A DNA stretch of 16,039 nt from CAZTAK01 sp964611585 (GTDB lineage Bacteria; Pseudomonadota; Alphaproteobacteria; SHVP01): positions 1 through 16,039 of the forward strand of contig CAZTAK010000061.1 of NCBI GenBank assembly GCA_964611585.1. The letters run 5' to 3'. The number at the start of each line of letters is the position of its first letter. Position 1 is the first letter of the stretch. Position numbers and translations under genes: made by a program. Positions 6,662 through 13,271 of the stretch are shown here, one piece after another. The notes under the pieces are model-generated. The model ran no database searches and was not told where the DNA came from. It saw only the letters and a program-made list of their open reading frames with translations.

Positions 6662-7594
6662 TTAAGTCACAGCCGAGCGCTTGGCCAGAAACACTTCTCC
6701 GAAGACCGAGGCGCAAACTACGCCAATCGCCAGGATTTGAATTCCGGTGATATGTTGTCCGAGAATCAGTACAGCCAACAGGGCAGCGATTGCCGGCTTC
6801 AGGAAGAAGAGGTAGCTACCGCGGGTAATGTCAGGCAAAGCGGCAAGGCCGCCGATCCAGAGAAACTGGGTGATGGTCGTGTTCCAAAGAGCAATCACAA
6901 GCAAAGACACAAGGCTGGTCACTGAGAGTTCAACTAAGCGTGTCGGTGTTGCCCAGATGTGGAAAGTCCATCCCACCAGTAGCCACAGCCCGATACCGCC
7001 GATCATCATCGTGATCGCAGTGATGCGCAGAGCACCGTACTGGACGATGATCGGCCGCACCAGAACCGAATAGGCGGACACCGCGGCGGCACAACCAATG
7101 GCCATGAAAACGCCCAAGAGATTACGGCTGGTGCCAACCAGACCGGTCAAATAGCCGTCTGTGATCAGCAAAGCGACCCCGAGGATCGCACAGATTCCGC
7201 TCAGCACCTTGGCTGTGCTCATAGGTTGTTTGTTCACCACCATATTAATTAGAGCGACGTAGATGGGTATGGTCGTTACGGCTGTTGCCACTTGTGGGAT
7301 GGTGGCAAAATCAAGCGACCAGTGGAAGGCAAGGTAGGCAAGCGTAACGCCAAGCAACGACAGGCTCATTAAAGGCCAGAAGTGAGTTTTCAGGGGTGTC
7401 AAGAGATCACGGCTAGCGGGGGATAGTAGTGCCAAGGCGACCAGACCCAGACCGCCCAGTAGAAAACGCCAGACCGAGAGTTCCGGGCCGGCGATACCCG
7501 ACAGTACGGCGACGAATTCCGTTGAGGCATGGCCAAAGACCCCAGTCAGTACCGCGGCATAAGCCAAACTCGTGTGACGATGCCATAGCGCCAT
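6662..7594 (-). CDS. EamA/DMT-family membrane transporter
   Basis: This 310-residue integral membrane protein has about ten hydrophobic segments in two EamA-like halves. The first half includes VWRFLLGGLGLVALALLSP and LLGVTLAYLAFHWSLDF; the second includes ITAITMMIGGIGLWLLVG, SLLVIALWNTTITQFLW, and SYLFFLKPAIAALLAVLILG near the C-terminus, the usual EamA ending. Such proteins export amino acids, purines or other metabolites; the substrate is not predictable. The ATG at 7594 has GGAG about 10 bases upstream. Base composition is lower than in neighbours: two 60-base lines I counted by hand had about 53-55% GC, against 63% for a typA line. The gene starts right beside transposase debris. Both points suggest acquisition by transfer. 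It reads toward the catabolic cluster and could be co-transcribed with it. Confidence 0.85.
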   Translation of the reverse strand: MALWHRHTSLAYAAVLTGVFGHASTEFVAVLSGIAGPELSVWRFLLGGLGLVALALLSPASRDLLTPLKTHFWPLMSLSLLGVTLAYLAFHWSLDFATIPQVATAVTTIPIYVALINMVVNKQPMSTAKVLSGICAILGVALLITDGYLTGLVGTSRNLLGVFMAIGCAAAVSAYSVLVRPIIVQYGALRITAITMMIGGIGLWLLVGWTFHIWATPTRLVELSVTSLVSLLVIALWNTTITQFLWIGGLAALPDITRGSYLFFLKPAIAALLAVLILGQHITGIQILAIGVVCASVFGEVFLAKRSAVT

Positions 7595-7678
7595 TTAGCG
7601 GTTATCTCCAAAATCCAACAAAATCCTGGCCAACAGGGTCGTTGCTTTGTTATAGCGTGATGGATCAAAGTATAGGAT

Positions 7679-7914
7679 GACTAGTCGCGACAGCGTAATC
7701 GACAGCACGTTGCGCATGAAGTGCACCTGACAGTGCTGTCAGATCCGCACCGGCAAAACAGCGCCAGGCCGCGCTCACCAACCCGTTATGGTCGTCGGAG
7801 ACCACATAAGCCACATTGGCAAGACCACGCTCCTTCAGGCAGCGAAATGTCTCCCGCCAGAACGCCTCGGACTCGCTGTCGCCGATACGCACACCGAGCA
7901 CCTCTCGGTTAGCC
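7679..7914 (-). pseudogene. IS256 (mutator-like) family transposase fragment
   Basis: The minus strand encodes REVLGVRIGDSESEAFWRET, then a segment ending in YVVSDDHNGLVSAAWRCFAGAD, the central block of IS256-family transposases including the second catalytic Asp in the SD.H.GL motif. Immediately after GAD (about 7741-7745) the frame slips by one base. The continuation reads stop-QHCQVHFMRNVLS, where intact family members have WQRCxVHFMRN. The Trp codon has therefore become TGA and the frame is broken. The N-terminal third with the first Asp, and the C-terminal part with the Glu, are absent. I could not identify terminal inverted repeats. It is a dead remnant next to the DMT transporter start. 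Confidence 0.75.
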
Positions 7915-7993
7915 CCGGTAAAGAAGGAGCGCAAATGCCCTGCGCTCCCCCCTGGCTCTGTCCGGGTCTTTAGCGTGACACCTCCTCGACGAT

Positions 7994-8236
7994 CTATTCG
8001 TACTGCTCGTCGGATTCCTTGCGGGTCAACTGGTCGAGTTCGTCCGTGACGATTGTGAGGATGCGGGCAATGTTGTCGGCCCGCCATCTTACCCACTCCT
8101 GATCGACCACCTCCGAAGTCTTGTGGGCGTCGATCGCCTGGGAGGTCGCGATTTTTTCTTTTCCGCCAGGCGCTCGTGGGTATCGAGGCGCTCCCGGATA
8201 GCCGACATCTCGCCCGTCAGCGCCATCAGCATGGCC
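7994..8236 (-). pseudogene. Frameshifted small conserved gene fragment of unknown function
   Basis: In one minus-strand frame the sequence reads LMALTGEMSAIRERLDTHERLAEKK. A change of frame within an A-rich run (AAAAGAAAAAATC on the minus strand, about 8147-8162) continues it as IATSQAIDAHKTSEVVDQEW and then WRADNIARILTIVTDELDQL, ending at a stop at 7994. The charged, helical pattern suggests a small cytoplasmic protein, and I recall similar small hypothetical proteins from alphaproteobacteria without a known role. Its N-terminus is missing: upstream codons belong to the acyl-CoA dehydrogenase fragment fused directly to it at about 8236-8240. The frameshift could be real decay or a homopolymer sequencing error, but the missing start makes decay the better reading. 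Confidence 0.5.
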
Positions 8237-8239
8237 AGC

Positions 8240-8527
8240 AGCTTCGCCATATTGGCGTCGGGCCCGCACGGGGTTCCGGCGTCGAACATTTCGGCCGCCT
8301 TATCGACCATAACGCTTGCGGCTTCGGATTCGGCATAGGCGCGGGTGATCGGAAACTGAATGCCCTGGTTCTGTCCGATCAGGCGTCCGAACACCTCCCG
8401 TTCCTTGGCATAAGTGGCGGCCTTATCGATGAACCAGCGCGCGTCGCCAATGCACTCATAGGCAATCAGGATGCGTTCGGTATTCATGCCATCGAGAATG
8501 TAGCGAAACCCTTGCCTTCCTCGCGGA
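8240..8527 (-). pseudogene. Internal fragment of an acyl-CoA dehydrogenase gene, near-copy of 5580-5867
   Basis: The minus strand encodes GFRYILDGMNTERILIAYEC through CGPDANMAKLLA, about 93 codons that match residues 239-331 of the dehydrogenase at 5390-6568 with only scattered substitutions, such as A249T, P282L and I318T. Nucleotide similarity by eye is roughly 90%. It starts abruptly in the middle of the dehydrogenase. One base is missing near 8513, where AAGGGTTTC replaces AAGGGCTTTC. At the other end it fuses to an unrelated small gene after AKLLA. Neither end has its own dehydrogenase flank, so it cannot make an enzyme. A start-to-stop frame (8089-8589) does run through the chimera, but I treat it as fortuitous. 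It may be a relic of a paralogue or a partial duplication. Confidence 0.8.
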
Positions 8528-8714
8528 CGGCCCTGCGGGACTCCCAGGGTGTCCAAAAGGCAGCCCTGGCTTGTACCCGCCAGGATCATATTGCTGTGAG
8601 GGAGTGGCAGTACGGGATCTTCATTCCGCCGGTTTCATGGACCCCAGCGCCGATTTCTCAATTGCGCGCCTCGTCGCTCTCGCCGCGGCGGCATCGGTTG
8701 CGGAATAGGCGCGG
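8528..8714. other. Non-coding stretch between debris and typA
   Basis: I find no supported gene here. A plus-strand frame reads HIAVREWQYGIFIPPVSW, which looks protein-like but has no start or family I recognise; it may be another rearranged fragment. No terminator with a T-run follows the typA stop on the minus strand. Confidence 0.3.
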
Positions 8715-10538
8715 TCAGGCCGCCCGGGACGCTTTCTTGCGCTCGTGTTCTTTGAGAAATTTTTTCCGAATTCGAATGCTCTTCGGTGTCACCTCGACCA
8801 GTTCATCGTCGTTGATGAATTCAAGGGCATATTCGAGGGTGGTCTGAATGGGCGGCGTCAGCAAGATATTCTCGTCGCTGCCGGCGGCGCGAATATTGGT
8901 CAGTTGCTTGGTCTTCAGCGGGTTCACGATCAGATCGTTGGCCCGCAAATGCTGGCCCACAACCATGCCTTCGTAAACGTCGGCGCCGGGCGCAACGAAA
9001 AGACGGCCGCGATCCTGCAAGTTGAAAAGGGCGTAAGCAACGGTTTTGCCGCCCCCGTTCGAGATCAGGACGCCGTTCGTCCGGCGGCCGAGAGCGGCCT
9101 CGACCTGCGCGCCGTAGTGATCGAAGGCGTGATACATGAGGCCGGTCCCGGATGTCACCGTCAGAAAATCGGGCCGGAATCCGATCAATCCCCGTGTCGG
9201 CACTACGTATTCCAGGCGCGTGCGGCCCTTTCCGTCCGAGCGCATGTCGCGCAACTGGGCGCGGCGTTCGCCCAACTTTTCCATGACGGCGCCCTGGTGC
9301 TGATCTTCGACGTCGAGTGCCAGCGTTTCCCACGGTTCCAGAATCTTGCCATCCACCTGTTTCAGGATCACTTCGGGGCGCGAAATCGCGAGTTCGTAGC
9401 CCTCGCGGCGCATGGTCTCGATGAGAATGCCAAGGTGCAGTTCGCCGCGGCCGGAAACCTTGAATTTGTCCGGGTCGGCGATCAGGTCGACGCGCAGGGC
9501 GACATTATGGATGAGTTCCTGCGCGAGGCGCTCGCCCAGATTGCGACTGGTGACGTAGCGGCCCTCGCGGCCGGCGAACGGCGAGTCGTTCACCTGAAAC
9601 GTCATGGTGATGGTGGGTTCGTCCACCACCAGGGCAGGCAGGGGTTCGACCCGCTCGGGGGCGCAGACGGTATCGGAAATGTGCAACTCGTCGAGCCCGG
9701 TGAAGGCGATGATCTGCCCGGCGAGGGCTTCGTCCCACTCGATCCGCTCAAGTCCGTGAAATCCGAAGATTTGCAGGATGCGGGCGGTCCGGGTCTCACC
9801 GTCGGCGCCGACCACAGTGACCGCCGAATTGCGCGCGATGCGGCCGCGCTGCACGCGCCCGATACCAATCACGCCGACATAGCTTGAATAGGAGAGGGCG
9901 CTGACCTGAAGCTGAAACGGCCCCTCGCGGTCAACATCGGGCGGCGGCACATGATCGGCGATGGTCTGAAAAAGGGCCGTCATGTCGGCCGCCCGGTGAT
10001 CGGGTTCCAGCGAAGCCCAGCCTTCTAGCGCCGAGGCATAGACCACCGGAAAATCAAGCTGCGCGTCGCTCGCGTCCAGCCGGTCGAACAGATCGAAGGT
10101 CTGGTCCAGCGCCCAATCCGGCCGCGCCGCCGGACGGTCCACTTTGTTGATCACAACGATGGGGCGTAGCCCGAGCGCCAGCGCCTTGCTGGTAACAAAG
10201 CGTGTTTGCGGCATCGGCCCTTCGACGGCATCGACCAACAGCAGAACCGAGTCGACCATCGACAGAATTCGTTCGACTTCGCCGCCGAAGTCGGCGTGGC
10301 CCGGCGTATCGACGATATTGATAAAGCTGTCGTGCCATCGGACCGCCGTATTCTTGGCAAGGATCGTGATGCCGCGCTCACGTTCCAGGTCATTCGTATC
10401 CATTACCCGAACCGCCGATTCGGCGCCGCGCCCGAGTGTGCCCGATTGCTTGAGAAGCTGGTCCACAAGGGTCGTCTTGCCATGATCGACGTGGGCGATG
10501 ATGGCGATGTTGCGAAGGCCGAAGGGTGTGTCGGACAT
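8715..10538 (-). CDS. typA: Translational GTPase TypA/BipA
   Basis: This 607-residue ribosome-associated GTPase has the usual length for TypA. The G domain shows G1 AHVDHGKT (15-22), G2 RERGITI (53-59), G3 DTPGHADFGGEVER (77-90) and G4 NKVD (131-134), with SALEGWA as G5. Elongation-factor-like domains follow, and the TypA-specific C-terminal part includes VVPTRGLIGFRPDFLTVTSG, KTVAYALFNLQDRGRLFV, DVYEGMVVGQH, ANDLIVNPLKTKQLTN and the basic tail. TypA binds 70S ribosomes and supports 50S assembly and stress or cold adaptation. The ATG at 10538 gives the conserved start MSDTPFGLRNIAIIAHVDHG; an in-frame ATG at 10640 adds repeat-like sequence. The ribosome site is weak. It is monocistronic, followed on the same strand by gene debris. 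Confidence 0.97.
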   Translation of the reverse strand: MSDTPFGLRNIAIIAHVDHGKTTLVDQLLKQSGTLGRGAESAVRVMDTNDLERERGITILAKNTAVRWHDSFINIVDTPGHADFGGEVERILSMVDSVLLLVDAVEGPMPQTRFVTSKALALGLRPIVVINKVDRPAARPDWALDQTFDLFDRLDASDAQLDFPVVYASALEGWASLEPDHRAADMTALFQTIADHVPPPDVDREGPFQLQVSALSYSSYVGVIGIGRVQRGRIARNSAVTVVGADGETRTARILQIFGFHGLERIEWDEALAGQIIAFTGLDELHISDTVCAPERVEPLPALVVDEPTITMTFQVNDSPFAGREGRYVTSRNLGERLAQELIHNVALRVDLIADPDKFKVSGRGELHLGILIETMRREGYELAISRPEVILKQVDGKILEPWETLALDVEDQHQGAVMEKLGERRAQLRDMRSDGKGRTRLEYVVPTRGLIGFRPDFLTVTSGTGLMYHAFDHYGAQVEAALGRRTNGVLISNGGGKTVAYALFNLQDRGRLFVAPGADVYEGMVVGQHLRANDLIVNPLKTKQLTNIRAAGSDENILLTPPIQTTLEYALEFINDDELVEVTPKSIRIRKKFLKEHERKKASRAA

Positions 10539-10585
10539 TAAGGGGCCGGGACGGGGTATTTGAGGGGACGGTACCGGAAACAAAC

Positions 10586-10615
10586 GATACCCGCATTGGC
10601 GATACCCGCATTGGC
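10586..10615. repeat. Perfect 15-bp tandem direct repeat upstream of typA
   Basis: The unit GATACCCGCATTGGC occurs twice back to back (10586-10600 and 10601-10615), about 48 bases upstream of the typA ATG. A shorter repeat, CCGGATCACG, recurs just beyond it (within 10632-10660). The location suggests part of the typA promoter or leader, either as a double protein-binding site or as a simple slippage duplication. Confidence 0.6.
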
Positions 10616-10930
10616 GATCACGGCCTCGGGGCCGGATCACGGCAATCGCACCGGATCACGCGGGTGGGGCAGGGGCCGCGGTTATCGGGCCCCGCGGGTA
10701 TATAAGGCCCCGGACGTGATTTTGCCACCCTGCGGGCACCGAAACCCGGTTCTTGCGCGCCGCCCCGGGGACTTCCCAGAGTTCATCCCCAGGGAGTCAT
10801 CCAAGGTCCGGGCGAATATCTCAGATCCGGCCGCGCTTGGCGGGTAGCGGATCGCAGGTGGCGGATCAACGGCGCCGCCGCCGCGGCACCGGGGATCTCG
10901 CGCCGCGTTTTGCGGCACGCGCTGCCGGTG
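10616..10930. other. Intergenic region between divergent typA and the amidase operon
   Basis: This stretch is GC-rich and shows no convincing coding sequence on either strand. It holds short palindromic patches around 10671-10715 (GGGGCC, CCGCGG and GGCCCC elements close together) and should contain the divergent promoters. I see no RNA gene or riboswitch that I recognise. Confidence 0.4.
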
Positions 10931-10936
10931 TATGAT
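10908..10936 (+). promoter_or_regulatory. Candidate sigma70-type promoter for the amidase operon
   Basis: A near-consensus -10 box TATGAT lies at 10931-10936. A weak TTTTGC at 10908-10913 sits 17 bases upstream; the alternative TTGCGG at 10910-10915 gives a 15-base spacer. Transcription would begin close to 10943, almost exactly where repeat copy B starts, so the whole repeat would be in the 5' leader. Confidence 0.3.
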
Positions 10937-10940
10937 CCCG

Positions 10941-11083
10941 CGCGTTGAGCAATATCCGGAGGGATTGAACTGGCGCGGTTCATTCCCTTCGGATAAAATT
11001 GCTCACCACTTCAAGAAGTTAGAGCCGCTTTGTCCGTTCAGGTATCGCCGAAAGCGGTTCCACCTGAACGAATGCGGCTCTTG
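10941..11083 (+). repeat. Hairpin-bearing intergenic repeat, copy B
   Basis: This 143-bp segment aligns without gaps to the reverse complement of 916-1058 (about 78% identity by hand count). The hairpin spans 11022-11080. The outer arms are GAGCCGC/GCGGCTC, the inner arms are CGTTCAGGT/ACCTGAACG (nine perfect pairs), and the tip carries GCCGAAAGC. In copy A the outer stem has an A-T pair where this copy has C-G, so both partners changed together. The repeat ends 37 bases before the small AtzG-like gene and probably lies in its leader. A long in-frame reading from 10932 through the repeat into that gene reflects chance openness, not a real N-terminus. Confidence 0.7.
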
Positions 11084-11120
11084 GCATCGTTGCCAGGTTC
11101 GCTGCGAGGACGACACCAAA

Positions 11121-11339
11121 ATGGCAGACAAAAAAGAAGCCCGGACCGGGTCCGAAATCCGCAAGGCCGCAGCCGCTTGGCACGGCGTCAGCTTGAGCGA
11201 AAAGCGCGCTCAGCAGATCGCCGAAGAACTCAACGCGCTCAACGCGACCACGCGGCAAGCCGCCAAGCGCCTGCGCTACGACGACGAACCGGACGTGCTC
11301 GCCGGGGTCCTCAGGCGCTACTCCGGAGCCGGACAGTGA
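11121..11339 (+). CDS. Small GatC/AtzG-like (DUF4089-type) protein, partner of the following amidase
   Basis: This is a 72-residue protein. Residues 20-50 (WHGVSLSEKRAQQIAEELNALN and on) form the helix-rich pattern of GatC-like proteins, and the end (YDDEPDVLAGVLRRY) resembles the D-E-P...F/Y tail of AtzG-type subunits that wrap around an amidase. By analogy with AtzE-AtzG and GatA-GatC, it would stabilise or complete the active site of the amidase encoded next. The ATG at 11121 has GAGGA about 10 bases upstream; an in-frame start at 10932 would translate the hairpin repeat and is unlikely. Its TGA overlaps the GTG start of the amidase in the four bases GTGA, strong evidence for coupled synthesis. 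The family assignment rests on pattern and context, since such short proteins diverge quickly. Confidence 0.65.
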   Translation: MADKKEARTGSEIRKAAAAWHGVSLSEKRAQQIAEELNALNATTRQAAKRLRYDDEPDVLAGVLRRYSGAGQ

Positions 11340-12751
11340 GCGCGCGTTTGGAGACGCTGGGCCTGATCGAGGCCGCCGAGAAGGTTCGCACCCGGGAGGT
11401 TTCCCCGGTCGAACTGACCCAAGCCTGCATCGCCCGCTCCGAGGCGGTGCAGCCGAAGACCAACGCCTTCATATCGTTCGAAGCCGAAGCGGCGCTCGAG
11501 TCCGCGCGTGTCCTCGATTCAGAGGCGGCGAAGGGGCACTTTCGCGGGCCACTTCACGGCGTGCCGCTGGCCCACAAAGACCTTTTGTACCGCGCAGGCA
11601 AAGTGACGACCTGCGGTTCGAAGATTCTCGGCGACTTTGTGCCCAGCTACACCGCAACCGTGCTCAAGCGGCTGGAGGCGGCCGGAGCCGTCAACCTCGG
11701 CACTCTCAACATGGCGGAACTGGCGCTGGGGGCGTCGGGCCGCAACGAGCATTTCGGCCATTGCCGCAATCCGTGGAACACCGATCACATCACCGGCGGC
11801 TCCTCCAGCGGCTCGGGGGCGGCGGTGGCGGCGCGCTCGGTATATGGCGCCATTGGCACCGACACCGGCGGCTCGATCCGGCTTCCGTCGGCGGTGTGCG
11901 GCGTCACCGGAATGAAACCGACCCAAACCCGCGTCAGCCGCTATGGCGTCATGCCGCTCTCGTATTCGCTCGACAACCCCGGCCCGCTTGCCCGCAGCGC
12001 CGCCGACTGCGCGCGCCTGCTGGGCGTGATCGCGGGCGCGGACGGGGACGATCCCACTTGCGGTTCCGAACCGGTGCCCGACTACGAAGCGGGCCTCGAC
12101 GGCGGCGATCTCAACGGCGTCCGGATCGGCGTGCCGACCAACCACTATTACGACCACGCGACCGAACAGGTGAAGGCCGCCCTCAATGCAAGCCTTGAGG
12201 TCCTGCGCGGCCTCGGCGCCACCATCGTCGAGGTCGAGGTCCCCGATCATGGCCTCTACCGCGATCTGCTGGGGGTGATACTGCGCGCCGAAGCCTCGGG
12301 CATCCACGCGCGCTGGTTCGCCGAGCGGCCGCAGGACTATTCCACCGAGGTGCGCGCGCGGATCGAAGCCGGACTCTATATGCCGGCGGTGCGCTATCTC
12401 GAGGCGATGCGCCTGCGTCCGTTGCTGATCCGGGAATTTGCCGAAGCGGTTTTCGCGCGTGCCGATGTCCTCCACGCGCCGGTGATGCCGATTGCGGTGC
12501 CGACGCTGGAAGAAACCGATTCCGGCGTTTCGAACGATGCCTTGCAGGTCAACGAAGGGCTCGCCTGGTGCACGCGCGCTGCCAGTTTTCTGGCGAGTCC
12601 GTCGCTGGCGGTGCCGTGCGGCTTCGCCGACCGGGGCCTGCCGGCTGGATTTCAGATCATGGGGCAGCCGTACTCGGAAGCGCTGCTGTTTCGGATCGGT
12701 CACGCCTATCAAGGCGCTACCGACTGGCACACCCGGGCGCCCGATCTGTAG
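11336..12751 (+). CDS. Amidase-signature family amidohydrolase (AtzE/GatA-like)
   Basis: This 471-residue enzyme has the complete Lys-cisSer-Ser catalytic machinery of the amidase signature family: Lys81 in GVPLAHKDLL, the cis-Ser within GGSSSGSG (154-161), and the nucleophile Ser180 in GTDTGGSIRLPS. Other family marks are KTNAFISF, LGTLNMAELALGASGRN, NPWNTDHI, GVTGMKPT and the GLPAGFQIMGQPYSEALLFRIG ending. It hydrolyses an amide in the cytoplasm; the preceding small GatC/AtzG-like gene points to the AtzE-like two-subunit type. The GTG at 11336 is chosen because it overlaps the previous stop as GTGA and fits the domain; upstream in-frame codons (to 11030) cross the small gene and the repeat. 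True GatA is unlikely: no gatB is visible and the region is not a gatCAB operon. The substrate is unknown. Confidence 0.9.
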   Translation: MSARLETLGLIEAAEKVRTREVSPVELTQACIARSEAVQPKTNAFISFEAEAALESARVLDSEAAKGHFRGPLHGVPLAHKDLLYRAGKVTTCGSKILGDFVPSYTATVLKRLEAAGAVNLGTLNMAELALGASGRNEHFGHCRNPWNTDHITGGSSSGSGAAVAARSVYGAIGTDTGGSIRLPSAVCGVTGMKPTQTRVSRYGVMPLSYSLDNPGPLARSAADCARLLGVIAGADGDDPTCGSEPVPDYEAGLDGGDLNGVRIGVPTNHYYDHATEQVKAALNASLEVLRGLGATIVEVEVPDHGLYRDLLGVILRAEASGIHARWFAERPQDYSTEVRARIEAGLYMPAVRYLEAMRLRPLLIREFAEAVFARADVLHAPVMPIAVPTLEETDSGVSNDALQVNEGLAWCTRAASFLASPSLAVPCGFADRGLPAGFQIMGQPYSEALLFRIGHAYQGATDWHTRAPDL

Positions 12752-12912
12752 GCGGGCGGCAAGTCGCCTCTTGGTTCGAGATTCCGGCGAACCGACACCC
12801 GCAAGGTCGCCTTCTTTTGCGGAACATGTCCGCTCGACACGCGACGGCAAACATTGGCGCCGGGTTGTCGGCCCGATTGATTGTGACCCCTAGCGGTCGT
12901 TGGCCGCGCACG

Positions 12913-13149
12913 AACCACGGCCAGATTAGGCGGTCCCAGCGCACAACCGCCCGCGGCTTCATTGTCCATGACTACGAGGACAGGGCCGAGGAGGCGCGCG
13001 ACCGCATCGGCCACTGGGTTGATGAGGGCAAGATCGAATAGCGGCAGACAATCGTCGATTGAATAGAGAACGGCCCGCAGGCACTCATTGGCGTTCTGAC
13101 CGGAGTGAATTTGGGCAAGCAGCGGGTCCGCTGGCTGCCCGGCGCATAG
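12913..13149 (+). pseudogene. C-terminal remnant of an NADP-dependent oxidoreductase (MDR, CurA/YncB-like)
   Basis: One plus-strand frame reads NHGQIRRSQRTTARGFIVHD, then YEDRAEEARDRIGHWVDEGKIE, a TAG (13039-13041), RQTIVD, a TGA (13060-13062), IENGPQALIGVLTGVNLGKQ, RVRWLPGA and a final TAG (13147-13149). This matches the end of medium-chain NADP-dependent oxidoreductases of the CurA/YncB type, whose C-terminus runs GFIVxDY...EGxIxYREDIVEGLENAPxAFxGLLxGxNxGKxLVRV. At the two stops the family has Tyr and Gly, each one base change away. The rest of the gene is absent. It lies 160 bp after the amidase, and nothing coding is supported between 12752 and 12912. Confidence 0.65.
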
Positions 13150-13179
13150 CGTTGATGGCGTCGGGGTGTGGTGGTGGTC

Positions 13180-13194
13180 TGCGAACGATTCGCA
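13180..13194. promoter_or_regulatory. Palindromic site upstream of the solute-binding protein gene
   Basis: TGCGAACGATTCGCA has perfect 6-base arms around a 3-base centre, 78 bases before the ATG at 13272. A TTGACT at 13210-13215 may be a -35 box, but I see no good -10 at the right distance. The palindrome could bind a dimeric regulator of the transporter gene; this is a guess from position only. Confidence 0.3.
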
Positions 13195-13271
13195 AATCAC
13201 CGCGCCGATTTGACTCTTGTTCGTACTACGCGCCAGTGTTCGGATGAGGGGGGTTTGAGGGAGGGAGAACC

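Noticed and set aside
8089..8589. A 166-codon chimeric frame as a real fusion protein
   Set aside because: It joins a truncated dehydrogenase core lacking both flanks to out-of-place codons and ends in a frameshifted tail. There is no convincing ribosome site.
10932..11120. N-terminal extension of the AtzG-like protein through the hairpin repeat
   Set aside because: The extension would be made of repeat sequence, which also appears where no gene needs it (916-1058). The ATG at 11121 has its own ribosome site and gives a normal-sized protein.
11336..12751. Assignment of the amidase as GatA of Asp/Glu-tRNA amidotransferase
   Set aside because: There is no gatB nearby, and the small partner fits AtzG-type at least as well as GatC. 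The catalytic motif alone does not distinguish them.
13039..13062. Possible stop-codon recoding (TAG and TGA in one frame) in the oxidoreductase fragment
   Set aside because: Different stop codons replace Tyr and Gly, there is no start or N-terminal domain, and no selenocysteine or pyrrolysine element is visible. Decay is simpler.
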